A stretch of DNA of 64,000 nt from Chitinophagaceae bacterium (lineage in GTDB: Bacteria; Bacteroidota; Bacteroidia; Chitinophagales; Chitinophagaceae). The position numbers and the translations under genes were made by a program. The notes beneath the pieces were generated by a model. That model made no database searches and was not told the origin of the DNA. It saw only the letters and a list, made by a program, of their open reading frames with translations. Positions 14,912 through 27,200 of the stretch are shown one piece after another. Within the stretch, counting starts at the first letter, position 1. Every line of letters begins with the position of its first letter. The stretch covers positions 92,563 through 156,562 of the forward strand of contig JAIXOJ010000198.1 of the NCBI GenBank assembly GCA_027486835.1. The letters run 5' to 3'.

Positions 14912-17900
14912 ATGAAATTTAACGATTGTATTGGTGCCTTTTGCTCAAAAAAAGTAAAAAGGTATCAAAAAATTAGAACCCAAACGATAGCTAATTTTAT
15001 CATGCGACTTGCCTTTGTATTAATAACTTTCGCCTGCCTGCCTGTTAGTGGAAAAACATTGTTTGCCCAAGTAATCAACCTATCGGTTAAAAATGCTTCT
15101 TTACTTACCGTTATTAATGAAATTGAAAGGCAGAGTAATTATAGCTTTGTTTATACAAAAGAACATGTAGCAATGATGAAGCCGATTTCTATGAAATTGG
15201 AAAATACAGATGTTCTTACAGCGCTAAATTTAATATTCAAAGATCAAAGGCTAGAATATACAATGTCGGATAAGTACATTGTAATTAAAGTAAAGCCGCT
15301 ATTAAAAACAGTAGAAAATCATACAACAAGTATTGAATCTAATGTTTTAGCCTCCGACTTAATTGTAACTGGTATCATAAAAGATGAAAAAGGCCTACCC
15401 CTCGAAGGCGCTGTTGTTACAGAAAAGGGGACAGGAAACAAGGTTTTTACGAATAGCAACGGAGAATTCAAGCTAAAAGTGAAAGATACGAAAGCAATTT
15501 TAGTGGTGAGATTTATAGGCTTTAATGATCAGGAAGTAGCCATCAATAATAAGATAAACTTTTCTATCGCTTTGAATCCCGATAATAAAGTTTTGGACGA
15601 TGTGGTTGTAATTGGCTACGACAGAGCAGTAAGAAAAAAAGACTTAACAATTGCTGCTTCGAAGGTAAATATGCAAGATTTGCAAAAAGCACCCGTTATG
15701 TCATTTGATCAAGCATTAGCCGGTAGAGCAAATGGAGTACAAGTAATATCTCAAGATGGGCAGCCAGGTGCACCGGTTAATATTGTTATTCGAGGAAACA
15801 ATTCATTAACTCAGGACAATTCTCCACTGTATGTTATTGACGGATTTCCATTAGAAAATCCTGATAATAATGTTATCAATCCTGCTGAAATTGAGTCAAT
15901 AGAAATATTAAAAGATGCTTCAGCAACAGCTATCTATGGAGCGAGGGGAGCAAATGGCGTTATTATTATAACAACAAAGAAAGGAAAGACGGGGCCTCCT
16001 AAAATAGAATTTCAGGCTTATAAGTCAACCCAGAAGGTATTAAAGCGTATTGAATTAATGAGTCCTTACGATTTTGTAAATTATCTGAACGAGCTCAATC
16101 CAACTAATACATTAGCAACTTATCTTAGAAACGTAGATAATGATCCTATACTTATTGATTCAGTATTGAATTTATACAAAAAAATAAAGGGAGTTGATTT
16201 TCAAGATGCAGTTTTTGGTCAACCTGCTCCTTTTGTAAATTATAATTTATCAGCAAGAGGTGGAACAGATAAAACCAAGTATAATTTTTCTGCAAATTAT
16301 GCGAATCAAGAGGGTGTTGTAGTTAATTCGGGGTACAAGCGGTATCAATTCAAAACCAATATTGATCAAACAATTTCTAATAAATTAAAAATTGGGTTAA
16401 ATTCTACAGCTACTTATACAAATCAATACGGGGTACAACCCATTGGTAGTGGTGTTTCTGGTTTATCCGGGGGTACTTCTTATTTAATGGCAAGTGTTTG
16501 GGGTTATCGTCCAGTTTCGTATTCTGGTAACATTGATTCTTTATTGGAGCTTCCAAACGATGTTTCGATTGACCCTTTAAATTCATCTACAATATACAAT
16601 CCATTGTATTCAACTAAAAACGAGTACCATCAAAACAACCAAATTAATTTTTTTGCCAATGGCTATGTAGATTATCAAATCATTCCGAATTTAAGATTGC
16701 GATTAACGGCGGGTGTCAATCAAACAACATTAAGAAAGGAAAACTTTTATAATTCTCAAACTAGTAAAGGACGAATAAGTTCAACTAATACAAACGGAGT
16801 AAATGGGGACTATAACATATCGAATACGACCAATATAACAAATGAGAACACCCTTACTTACAATGCTACTTTTAAAAAAGCGCATCATTTGAATGTTTTA
16901 GCTGGTTTCAGCAATCAAAGTAATTTAACCAAAACAAATGGTGGAAGTGCAACTAACATCCCAAATGAAAGTTTGGGAATGTCTGGTTTAAGTCAAGGTA
17001 TTGCTGGTACACCTGTTGTTGGTTCTTCAAAGAATACCCTAGTTTCAGTTTTATCACGGATACAATACGATTATAAATCGAAATATTTAATCTCTGCTTC
17101 ATACAGAGCAGATGCGTCTTCAAAGTTTTCAGATGAAAATAAATGGAGTTACTTCCCTTCTTTTTCAGTGGGATGGCGTTTTTCGAAAGAAAAGTTTATG
17201 GATAAATTGAGATTTATCAGTGATGCTAAAATACGTTTTGGTAATGGCTCTACTGGAAACAATAGAGTTTCTGATTTTGTTACTTTTTCTTCATTATCAA
17301 GCGGTTACTCACCAGTTAATGGATCGTTTACATATGTCACAAACCTTGGTTCTCTTGGTAATAAATCATTAAGATGGGAAACAACAAGAGACAATAACTT
17401 AGGCATAGATGTGGAACTTTTTAAAGGTAAAATTAGTTTTACCGTAGATGTATACGAAAAAGTAACTTCTGATTTATTATTAAATGCACCACTTCCTGGT
17501 TCATCAGGTTTTACCACAGGATTTAAAAATATTGGCAAGGTGTCTAATAGAGGATTGGAGTTTTCTATTAATACAGATAACATAAAAAATAAAAATTTTA
17601 CTTGGACCACCAGCTTTAATATTTCATTTAATCGAAGCAAAGTATTGGAGCTTGCTGAAAACCAAGAGTACCAATATGGATTTGTGAATTGGAATGCAAG
17701 CTATAATAGTTCACCGCTTTATATTGCTAAAAAAGGGCAACCAATTGGAGAGATGTATGGTTATGTTTCAGATGGTATTTACCAATACAGTGATTTTGAT
17801 AAATCACCTTCTGGTGTTTATACTTTGCGTTCAGATATACCAACTAGTTTTACCACTCGTACTACTTTACCAGTACCTGGTTCAATAAAGCTTAAAGACC

Positions 17901-18472
17901 TAAACGGCGATGGCGTAATAACAGCTGCCGATAGAACAGTTATTGGTCATGGTAATCCAATACATACTGGGGGTATCTCCAATAATCTCTCTTATAAAAA
18001 CATTGATTTAAACATTTTTTTCCAATGGTCTTATGGCAACAACATTTACAATGCTAATAGATTGATTTTTGAGAATGGCTCTCCTAATAATTCTTCAAGT
18101 CAATTGAATATGTTTAAATCTTACACCAATCGTTGGAGTCCTACTAATCAAACGAACGACATGCCAAAAGCAAATCCTGGGTTGGCTCCTGGCAATTATT
18201 ATTGGTCGCGTTGTGTAGAAGATGGTTCATATATACGCTTGAAAACAATTTCTTTAAGCTACTCCTTGTCAAGTAAAGTATTAAAAAAATTGCATAATAC
18301 TATTAGTGGTTTAAAAGTATATGCCTCTGCACAAAACTTATTAACTTTTAGTAACTATTCAGGTTTTGACCCTGAGGTAAACGGTCGTCCTACTGCCTTG
18401 ACTCCCGGGTTTGATTATTCTGTTTACCCCCGTGCTAATACGTACACTTTTGGTCTTAATCTAAATTTTTAA
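14912..18472 (+). CDS. SusC/RagA-type TonB-dependent transporter with STN domain
   Basis: A 1,186-residue outer-membrane transporter that imports oligosaccharides together with SusD. In order: an N-terminal extension and signal peptide (cleavage near residue 53, 'TLFAQ'), an STN signalling domain (about 54-125, 'LLTVINEIERQSNYSFVYT'), a carboxypeptidase-D-like regulatory domain (about 150-222, 'VTGIIKDEKGLPLEGAVV'), a TonB plug (about 230-355, 'YVIDGFPL' and 'ILKDASATAIYGARGANGVI') and a C-terminal 22-strand barrel ending 'TYTFGLNLNF' with a final Phe. The STN domain indicates signalling to FecR, in line with the neighbouring fecR and sigma genes. SusD starts 34 bp after the stop. Confidence 0.96.
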   Translation: MKFNDCIGAFCSKKVKRYQKIRTQTIANFIMRLAFVLITFACLPVSGKTLFAQVINLSVKNASLLTVINEIERQSNYSFVYTKEHVAMMKPISMKLENTDVLTALNLIFKDQRLEYTMSDKYIVIKVKPLLKTVENHTTSIESNVLASDLIVTGIIKDEKGLPLEGAVVTEKGTGNKVFTNSNGEFKLKVKDTKAILVVRFIGFNDQEVAINNKINFSIALNPDNKVLDDVVVIGYDRAVRKKDLTIAASKVNMQDLQKAPVMSFDQALAGRANGVQVISQDGQPGAPVNIVIRGNNSLTQDNSPLYVIDGFPLENPDNNVINPAEIESIEILKDASATAIYGARGANGVIIITTKKGKTGPPKIEFQAYKSTQKVLKRIELMSPYDFVNYLNELNPTNTLATYLRNVDNDPILIDSVLNLYKKIKGVDFQDAVFGQPAPFVNYNLSARGGTDKTKYNFSANYANQEGVVVNSGYKRYQFKTNIDQTISNKLKIGLNSTATYTNQYGVQPIGSGVSGLSGGTSYLMASVWGYRPVSYSGNIDSLLELPNDVSIDPLNSSTIYNPLYSTKNEYHQNNQINFFANGYVDYQIIPNLRLRLTAGVNQTTLRKENFYNSQTSKGRISSTNTNGVNGDYNISNTTNITNENTLTYNATFKKAHHLNVLAGFSNQSNLTKTNGGSATNIPNESLGMSGLSQGIAGTPVVGSSKNTLVSVLSRIQYDYKSKYLISASYRADASSKFSDENKWSYFPSFSVGWRFSKEKFMDKLRFISDAKIRFGNGSTGNNRVSDFVTFSSLSSGYSPVNGSFTYVTNLGSLGNKSLRWETTRDNNLGIDVELFKGKISFTVDVYEKVTSDLLLNAPLPGSSGFTTGFKNIGKVSNRGLEFSINTDNIKNKNFTWTTSFNISFNRSKVLELAENQEYQYGFVNWNASYNSSPLYIAKKGQPIGEMYGYVSDGIYQYSDFDKSPSGVYTLRSDIPTSFTTRTTLPVPGSIKLKDLNGDGVITAADRTVIGHGNPIHTGGISNNLSYKNIDLNIFFQWSYGNNIYNANRLIFENGSPNNSSSQLNMFKSYTNRWSPTNQTNDMPKANPGLAPGNYYWSRCVEDGSYIRLKTISLSYSLSSKVLKKLHNTISGLKVYASAQNLLTFSNYSGFDPEVNGRPTALTPGFDYSVYPRANTYTFGLNLNF

Positions 18473-18506
18473 ATTCTACAATTCTATAATTCTTCAATTC
18501 TTAGCT

Positions 18507-20111
18507 ATGTTTAGAACTATAAAAATTATAGTGCTATTTTTTTTTGTTATAAGCCAAGTTGCTTGTAAAAAATATTTAGACACCAAACCAACAGATTTTA
18601 TAAGTCCTGAAAATTATTATAATACTGAAGGTGAGGCAGCAACTGCATTATTAGGTTTATATACCGTATTTAATGATAATGGCAATGGATTATATGGTGG
18701 TACTTTAGCAAGTTGGGTTGTTGTACCAACCGATGAGGTTTATCGAAACTCAAATGCAGGTATTAATTGTTTGTCTTACGATGCTACGGATGTTACTATA
18801 AGTAATTATTGGAATCAGTGTTATAGATATATTAACAACTGCAATAGTTTTCTAGAGAATATTGATAAGCCGACAATGGATAGTACAAGGCGAGAAGTAT
18901 TTAGAGGGGAGGCCTTATTTTTAAGAGCATATATCTATTTTTTATTAACCTCTCAGTTTGGTGATGTACCTTTAAAATTAACTTCCACACAATCTGTTTA
19001 TGGCGTTAATGTAGCATTTACTTCTTCTAAAGAAATCTATGCTCAGATTCTAAAAGATATGACAACTGCCGAGGGAAAAGTGTATGATGTTGATGCTAGT
19101 AAACAACAACCAATGCGCGTAAGTAAGCAAGTGGTGAGAGGGATATTAGCAAGAGTGAATTTATACATGGCTGGTTATCCTTTACTTGATGTGGCACGAT
19201 ACCAAGATGCAAGAGATTGGGCTAAAAAAGTAGTAGATGCCAATAAAAATGCTTTATTAAATGATTATACCCAATTATGGATAAATATTGCTAAGGATGC
19301 CTATTACTTACCTGAAAATATGTGGGAAGCTGAATTTCAAGCACCACAACCTCCATATTTCCGTGCTTCGGGTTGGGGCGGACAAGGAGGAATTGGAATT
19401 GCATGTCCTAGCACAAACATTGATGTAGGATATGTATTGGACTGGTATAAAGTTACTTATTCATTATCTGACCGTTATCGTACAGATTCTGCCGATGTGC
19501 GTTACAATTGGAATATAGCTCCATTTTACTACAGGGTAACTTCGGGTACATGGGAAACTCCAAGAGATTCTCTAAACACAACCCAAGCTTTACGAGTACA
19601 AAAGGTAATAGACAAGAACCCCGGTAAATTGAGAAGAAAGTACGAATTAGTTCGACCAGCAACTGGTAGTAGCGGAATGAATTTCCCTATTTTACGATAT
19701 GCTGATGTCTTACTAATGTATGCAGAAGCAGAGAATGAATTAAACGGTCCTAACTCTACAGCTATTAATTTATTAAACCTTACCAGAACAAGGGCTGGTT
19801 GTACAAAATTGTATTCTACCAGTGCTTCCAATACTTACTTTTTAATTTCGGATAAAGAAAGTTTTAGAAAAGCAATTCAGGAAGAACGGTCTAGAGAATT
19901 GTGTTTTGAATATGTAAGAAGAAATGATTTAATAAGGTGGGGTATTTATCAGCAAACGCTTTTAGATGAAGCCACAAAGTTTACAGCAAATAATTATCAG
20001 GTAGGTATGGTAGCTGTTTATAACCGAATTGCTGAAAAATACAATCTTTTACCAATTCCCTTATCTGAAATCTCATTGAACAAACTTGCTAAACAAAATA
20101 TTGGTTGGTAA
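18507..20111 (+). CDS. SusD/RagB-family surface glycan-binding lipoprotein
   Basis: A 534-residue lipoprotein with signal peptide and lipobox ending at C20 (SQVAC). It has the SusD features: 'KKYLDTKPTDFISPENYY' after the cysteine, TPR-like helices such as 'EVFRGEALFLRAYIYFLL', and the C-terminal 'EERSRELCFEYVRRNDLIRWG' with the family closing segment 'NLLPIPLSEISLN'. It caps the SusC barrel and delivers oligosaccharides. It is co-transcribed with SusC and followed after about 20 bp by a small lipoprotein gene. The ligand cannot be inferred from sequence alone. Confidence 0.95.
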   Translation: MFRTIKIIVLFFFVISQVACKKYLDTKPTDFISPENYYNTEGEAATALLGLYTVFNDNGNGLYGGTLASWVVVPTDEVYRNSNAGINCLSYDATDVTISNYWNQCYRYINNCNSFLENIDKPTMDSTRREVFRGEALFLRAYIYFLLTSQFGDVPLKLTSTQSVYGVNVAFTSSKEIYAQILKDMTTAEGKVYDVDASKQQPMRVSKQVVRGILARVNLYMAGYPLLDVARYQDARDWAKKVVDANKNALLNDYTQLWINIAKDAYYLPENMWEAEFQAPQPPYFRASGWGGQGGIGIACPSTNIDVGYVLDWYKVTYSLSDRYRTDSADVRYNWNIAPFYYRVTSGTWETPRDSLNTTQALRVQKVIDKNPGKLRRKYELVRPATGSSGMNFPILRYADVLLMYAEAENELNGPNSTAINLLNLTRTRAGCTKLYSTSASNTYFLISDKESFRKAIQEERSRELCFEYVRRNDLIRWGIYQQTLLDEATKFTANNYQVGMVAVYNRIAEKYNLLPIPLSEISLNKLAKQNIGW

Positions 20112-20131
20112 AAACTTATAAAATGTTTATA

Positions 20132-21076
20132 ATGAAATTTAAAAGTGCCCTTTTCATAATATTTTTCTTTGTCTCATTTTTATTGCTTAGTTGCAATAAA
20201 TATAAAGTAGATGATGTGACGTTTGATGTTTCATTGGACTCTAAAAGTGTCAAGTTCGGTGATACGATTACCTATAAATTCAACGGATATGCAGATAATA
20301 TAAGCTATTATTCTGGTGAAAAAGTTTCTAGGTATCCTACTTTATTAGGTAATCGTTATGAATTTTATAATAGAACATTGGCAAAAGGCAATGCGACTTT
20401 AGAATTTCAAAGTTTATTACAAAATAAAGGACAGCTTAACACGCTTACAATATTGGTTTCACGTAACTTCAATGGCAAATATGACTCAAGCAATATTTTG
20501 TCAGCTACTTGGATTGATATAACCAACCGATTAATCCTTTCCGATGGTAATTCAACTTCATTTACTTCTACAGGAAAAATTGACATTAGCGATTTTAAAG
20601 ACAGTGCAGTATATTTTGCCTTTAGGTATAAAGCAGATACTGGAACAATACAACCTAAATGGACTATAAACAATTTAAATGTTTCTTTCTACGCTAGAGG
20701 TCTTGATTCTGCTAATAGTATCACTAATGACACATTTACTGTAGCCACTTTAAATCCTGTTTGGAGGGCTGTAAATATTTTAAATAAATCTCAAAATTGG
20801 TCTGTTTCTACATCTCAACTATTATTTAATGGAGCGGCAGCATCTTCACAAACAAATGAAGACTGGGTAATTTCTAAAGATCTCTACCTGAACAGAGTGC
20901 CAACAGATAAACCAACTTCTATTGTAAAAACATATTCCGATGCAATGATGACATCGTTTAGTCCACCACCATATACCAATCTTGGAAAATATAAACCCAC
21001 TTTTGTTTCCACCAATGCAAATTATGTTGGGCAAAACCGTAAGGTATCGGAATTACAAATTGAGATCTCCCCTTAA
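20132..21076 (+). CDS. DUF5017-like surface lipoprotein
   Basis: About 314 residues. The longer open frame begins with TTG at 20105, inside susD; I prefer the ATG at 20132 because 'MKFKSALFIIFFFVSFLLLSC' is a proper lipoprotein signal with C21 (an ATG at 20123 is possible too). The mature protein starts with 'VTFDVSLDSKSVKFGDTITY' and a 'ISYYSGE' strand, the pattern of the PKD-like domain of DUF5017 proteins that follow SusCD pairs; the rest is a beta-sandwich region with a choice-of-anchor-like look. It is probably a surface glycan-binding protein (SGBP) of the PUL. The family name is from memory. Confidence 0.72.
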   Translation: MKFKSALFIIFFFVSFLLLSCNKYKVDDVTFDVSLDSKSVKFGDTITYKFNGYADNISYYSGEKVSRYPTLLGNRYEFYNRTLAKGNATLEFQSLLQNKGQLNTLTILVSRNFNGKYDSSNILSATWIDITNRLILSDGNSTSFTSTGKIDISDFKDSAVYFAFRYKADTGTIQPKWTINNLNVSFYARGLDSANSITNDTFTVATLNPVWRAVNILNKSQNWSVSTSQLLFNGAAASSQTNEDWVISKDLYLNRVPTDKPTSIVKTYSDAMMTSFSPPPYTNLGKYKPTFVSTNANYVGQNRKVSELQIEISP

Positions 21077-21105
21077 AAGCACGTTTTCGTAATTTTTAAA
21101 GGCTT

Positions 21106-21132
21106 TTTACTAGTATTATAATAGCTAGTAAA
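21106..21132. terminator. Hairpin after the SusCD operon
   Basis: TTTACTAG-11 nt-CTAGTAAA forms an AT-rich 8-bp stem about 30 bp after the DUF5017-like gene. There is no T-tract, so it is at best a weak terminator or an operator for the giant gene that follows. Confidence 0.3.
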
Positions 21133-21206
21133 GGGATTGCTATGCCTTTAATCACCATTTAATATAAATACACTTATCAAGTCTTCTAAAGTTTAAATTG
21201 TTACAT

Positions 21207-24200
21207 ATGAAAAGGATTCTTTTTTCTTTATTATTTGCTTTTTTGGTCATTTCTGAATTAAATGCCCAGAATATACGAGCACTAACACCAGGTAATTTTG
21301 TTGTACTTCAACAGAATAATCTAAGTGGCACCCCGGGACTTATTAATTTTCGAGAATATACTCCTGCTGGTAATCTAGTTCAGAGTAAAGATCTAAGTAC
21401 GCTTACGTCGCCAAATAATCCACTTTATTTAACCAGCGTTGGTACAGGTGAGACAGAGTTGGGTTTTATGTCTCGTTCAGGAAATGGCCAATATGCTACT
21501 TTTGGTGCTTATGGCCAAGCTAGTACAACTGGCAATAGGATAGGCGCACTGGTTAAGTATGATGGTACTATCAATTCGGCTACCACTTTTACAGGATCAA
21601 GTTATCAATTTCTAACTTCAAGTCCAGCCACTACTAATAGTACCTCTTTAACGTTGAGCAGTAATCCAAATTTTAGTGCGAGCCAAGCGGGTGCTGCATC
21701 GAATGCAACTACGGGAACCACTACGTTGACATTGAGTGGCGCAAATGCTAACTTTATAAATGGGAACTATGTTTATGGACCTGGTATTCCAGCCAATACT
21801 ACTATTGTTAATGGTGGAGGAACAGCAGCATTAACACTTTCTAATACTACAATTGGTACAAATAGCGGTTCAACATATTATACTAGTACGAGTTTATACA
21901 AAATATCTGGTACAGGCATTCCTTCAAATACCACTATTACTGGTTATATAACAACCACAAGAGTAGCGACCCTTTCTCAAGCTGCTACGGTTGCAAACAG
22001 TGCTGTACTAACAGTTGAATTAACTTCACCAACAAGCAACTTCCCACCTAAAAGTGTTGTAACATCTGATGGTACAGGATTGTGGATGAGTTATAGTGGG
22101 TTAAGTGGCACTGCCAATGGTATTTTATACCAAGCTCTTAACGGCACAGGAACACCAACGAGTATTTTGGCTAGCGCTACTGGAAACTCTTTTAGACAAA
22201 TGAATATTAGTGGCTACGACAATAATTTGTACACTTCAAGGGCTGGGCAAGTCTATAATTATTTTTCGGGAACTCCTACAACTACGCAAACTTCAGCAAA
22301 CAATCCTCCTAATGCTACTTCTGGTAATAGCAGAGCAGCAAGTAAAGGTTTTTGCTTTGTACAGCCAATTAGTGGTGTTGGCGAAGTAATGTATCAAGCA
22401 GTAGCAGCAACTGCTTCTGCCGCTGCAGCTACTAACGGTGTTACTTCTGGTAGTTCTACTGTTACCCTTGGTGCTGCAAATGCTACTTTTGCTGTTGGTA
22501 ATTTTATATCAGGTCCTGGAATTCCCAATGGTACCACTATTACAGCAAATAATGGTAGTGGTGTACTAACAATATCTCAATCAGCTACTTCATCACAAAG
22601 TGCACAAACGTATTATACTTCTCTTCCTTCAATTGGTGGTATTTACAAATATTATCGCACCACTACTGGATCTGCTTGGACTCCCGCAGGTAGCTTTGGT
22701 ACGAGTGCTAACAACTATTTATCTGTAACGGCACAGCCAAAGCCAGGAGGGGGTTTTACATTGTATGCAGTTAAATATAGTTTTGCAGGTAATAGTACCA
22801 ATATTACGCCTACCGTTGATGGTTTACCAAGAATAGTAAAAATAGATGATGCAGCAGCATATAACGCAACTATGAATGCCACTGAATCTGTAATTGTAAC
22901 TGGATCCGCTGCAAGAGATGTATTTAGAGGTATTTCTGCAGCACCAACAGTAGCGGCAAATTTGGCTGTATACTATTATAAGGGTACTGGTAATGTGGAC
23001 GATGTAAATAGTTGGACTGATAATTATGATGGTTCTGCTGGAACTTCACCTGCTAATTTTACGGCAGATAATCAAGTTTTTATTCTAAAAAATGCAGCTA
23101 CCATTAATTCTTTCTCTGGAAGTTCTTGGATAGTTTCTGGTACAAATTCTACTATTTACGTAGGTGATGGTTTTAATGCTGTATCTTTTGTAGCATCAAA
23201 CAAAACAGTAACCATTAACGGTACTGGAATCTCTACCAGCAATGTTAATTTTGGTTCTTCACTCACTACGGGTTTCTCCGCTTTTTATTATAAGGGAACA
23301 GGTAATTTAGAATCACTAGCTAGTTGGGGAAGTCTTTCTGATGGTACTGGCGTAGCTCCTAGTGATTTTACCTCAAACGGCATTACTTATACTATTAAAA
23401 ATGCTTCTTCTGCAACTATTGGTGCTAATTGGGTAGTTAGTGGCACAAGTTCTAAAGTAGTAGTGGGAGATGGTACAAATGCTACTAGTTTTATTATTCC
23501 TTCAGCGTTTACCTATACTGGTACTGTTGATGTATCCGCAAACGCAACTTTAACTACACAAAATAGTAGTACAGTTTTGCCTACAATAGGCACACTAAGT
23601 GCTGGGTCTACAATATCATTTAGTGGTAGTACATCACAGTCCATACCTGTTTTAACCACCTATCAAAACGTAATAGTAAATAATTCGGCGGGCGCAATTT
23701 TAGGTGGTAATATCACTGTACTAGGCAACTTAACCTTACAGTCTGGAACTTTAGCAGATAGAGGTTTTACCTTAACCTTGAGAGGTAATATTTTAGGTTC
23801 AGGTACTCACACAAGTGGAGGTTTCAAAATGAGTGGAATTAGCTTTTCCGCTGGTGCAACTAGTATTGTTTTGCCTTCGGCACCAAGTTATCTAACAGTA
23901 AATTTACCTATTTACGCTCCCGGCTTCGACAAACAAACAAGGGTAACTGCGTATGATCCTGTGACCCGTACTATCAGCTTTACCCCTGCTACATTAAGTG
24001 CAGGTACAAACGTAACAGTCTTTAATATTCCTAATGGAAATGGTAACATAACAGCTTTAGGTGCTTATACATGGACGAGTGGTAATACTGTTACACTTTC
24101 ATCCACTCCATCTACTAGTACTGGAATTGTTATTGGTTATCCTATTACTGCTGCAAGTGGAATTCCAGCAGGAACTGTAGTTACTGGATATAATGGTTCT

Positions 24201-27200
24201 ACAACGCTTACTTTGTCTCAAACACCCACAGCTTCTGGTACTTTCACTTCACAAGCTGTAGGTAGAATAGTTGCACAGAATGCAACTGCTGCCAATGCTA
24301 CTAATCTAACTTTAGGTGATGCAAGTGGTACCCTGACATTAGGTAATATTACCGTTGGTAATAGTAGTGCATCATCGGGTGCAACAACTGTAACGTTGGG
24401 AAATACAGTAGATTTAAATGGACAGTTAATATTCCAAGTTAATAGTACTACCACTACTACTAGTACTACCAATTATATTGACTTAAATGAGAAAACCTTA
24501 AACTGTCATAGTGTTATTTCTCCAAACGTATCAAATAGTTGGATTTTATTGGGTGGTAGCAACAGTTCTACCACTTCATCTTTCAATTTGTATTCTGCAC
24601 GTATAGCAAATGGTGGCGCGCTCACCTTGCGTTTGGATGCTACAAAAAAGTACTTAAATAGTTTTATTACTACTGGCTACAGTTCGGTTAACAGTACGTC
24701 ACCATTAACAATTGCTAGTGATGTAATAGTGAAAAACTTTACACTCGGTGCTGCTGGTGTTGTAGTTAATACCGGAATTGCTGCAACTCCGGCTAGTGTT
24801 ACCATCTTAAACACTTTTTCTCGTTTATTACCTGTTAATAACGGTCAAATTGTGGCTGGCGGTAGCAATTTAATTCGGTTTAGCAATACCGCTGCTTTAA
24901 CGCTACCTTCTACGAATCCTTTTGGTTCAGGCTTTAGCTTGGCAGCAAGTACTACTTTAGGTAGTACCACCATGACATTACAAACTCCTAATCTTAATAT
25001 TCAAGCGGGTATGGGAATTGGTAATTCTTCATTAAGTACTATACCACTTGAGAATGGAACTACAGTGGCTGCTTACGATGGTAATCTTACTATTACTTTG
25101 TCTAAAGCTGCTATCGCTAGTTCAACTAACCAAACACAATTTTTCTCATCTCCGTTTTCCACTGCTAATAATTCAATTTCAATTTGTGATATTGTTATTA
25201 ATGGTGGAGGTGCAGTTAATTTAGGTTGTAATGTTGGTTTTGGTGGTAGTATTACACTTAGCAATAATAGTAGCTTGGGAGTAGGAGCCAATACGTTAGG
25301 TTTATACACAGATGTATTGTCTATTGCATCCGGTTCAACACTAACTGCCAATAGTTCTTCTTCATTAGTGTTTGGAGGAACTGCCGCTAATTTGAGCATA
25401 CCTTCCAATATCACTGCACTCAATAACCTAACCATCAATAACACTAACGGCGTAACAATGAACAGTAACATTTCATTAGCTGGTACATTGACATTATTGA
25501 ATGGTAACTTAAAAAATACTGTTTCTAACAACATCACTTTAGCAAATGCCACATCCGTTAACTTGAGCGGTGGAGGTTTCCTTGTTGCGCCAGTGTTTGG
25601 AACAACGGTTAATTTAGAATATCGTGCTAATGCACAGGCTGTTGCTATTGATAATGCACCAGATCCTGTAGCCTATACAACAGGTAAAGAGATTCCAACG
25701 AGTACCTCTGTTTTAAATAATGTGTCGTTTAATGCTTATTCATTGTCTGGCATTACTGTTACCAATGCGGGTGAAGGATATACAAATGCTCCTAGCATTT
25801 CCATCGGAAGTGGTTGGGCTGCTTCAACGGCATATACCGTAGGTACCCAAGTTACTAACGGTGGTAATTTATATACTTGTACACAAGCTGGAACATCCGC
25901 AACAGCTAATGGCCCGTTAGATTATGGAAATTCCTTAACAGATGGTACTGTTAAGTGGGATTATGTAGGTGTAGCTCCTCAGGCATACTGTAAACTGAAT
26001 GGTTCGGGTGGTATTTCGGTTGTAATGACAATGAATGGTAGTGGTTATACCTCTGCCCCTACTATAACTATTACTGGTGTAAGCGGTAACAATGCTGGTG
26101 TAACTACAACTGCAACTGCAACTGCTGTTTTAACATCTCCTACTATTACTTTAGGTTCAAATGCTACAATTAATGGAGTTTTAAGCTTAACAAACGGTAA
26201 ATTGTTACTTAGTTTCTTTAACCTTACCATTGGTAGTTCCGCAGGAGCCATTACAGGTGCAAATAGTAATAGTTATATCTTAACTGATACTACTGGTAAA
26301 TTGATAAGAACGAATGTTCCATTAAATACAGCTACTGCATTCCCAATGGGTATTGTAGGTTATTATACTCCATTAACTATCACTAATACTGCTGGTAATG
26401 GCTCAACAATGTCTGTTGGCGCAAGGAGGTATTTTAATTACTCTGTAGGTGATTCTACACAAGCCCTATTCTTACAATGGTCTGTTTTAGGTACGGTAGC
26501 AACCACATCTAACATTACTTACCAATTCAATACTGGCAACCAAGCACCAGATTTTGTGGTGACAAGTGCTTGTGAATTAGGTACTTATAAAACATCTTAT
26601 GTAGTGAAACAAGTAGGTATTCCTACTTCATTAGGAGGCGGTGTTTATACGCTTTCAACTACAGGCTTAACAGTGCCAACATCTGGCGAAAACTTCTACG
26701 TTATTGGTAATACTGGCAACATAGTAGTAACCGCAACAACTTGGACAGGTGGAACTGGTACTACCAATTGGAACAGTTTTGATAACTGGGATAATGGTGT
26801 TCCTTCTGGCTCTTCTGTTGATGTAACAATACCGAATACATCCATTAAACCTACATTAACCACTACTCAATCTGTTAAAAGTTTAACCCTTGCTAGTGGT
26901 GCTATACTTACTATAACTAGTCCAGGAAGTTTATTGGTAACTAGAGACTTAACGAACAATGGTACAATTACAGGTACTGGTTTGGTAACCATGAATGGTA
27001 CTTCCTTGCAGACTATCTATGGAACTGGTACAACAGCCACCAATTTTACCGTAAATAATACTGGAGGTGTTACTGTAGCTTCCGGTAATAATAAATTGAA
27101 TTTGTCTGGTTTGCTATCACTCAAATTAGGACTGTTGACCACCAACGGTAACGTAGTATTAAAATCCACTAGCATCGTCAACAGCGCAACAGTAGCTTCT

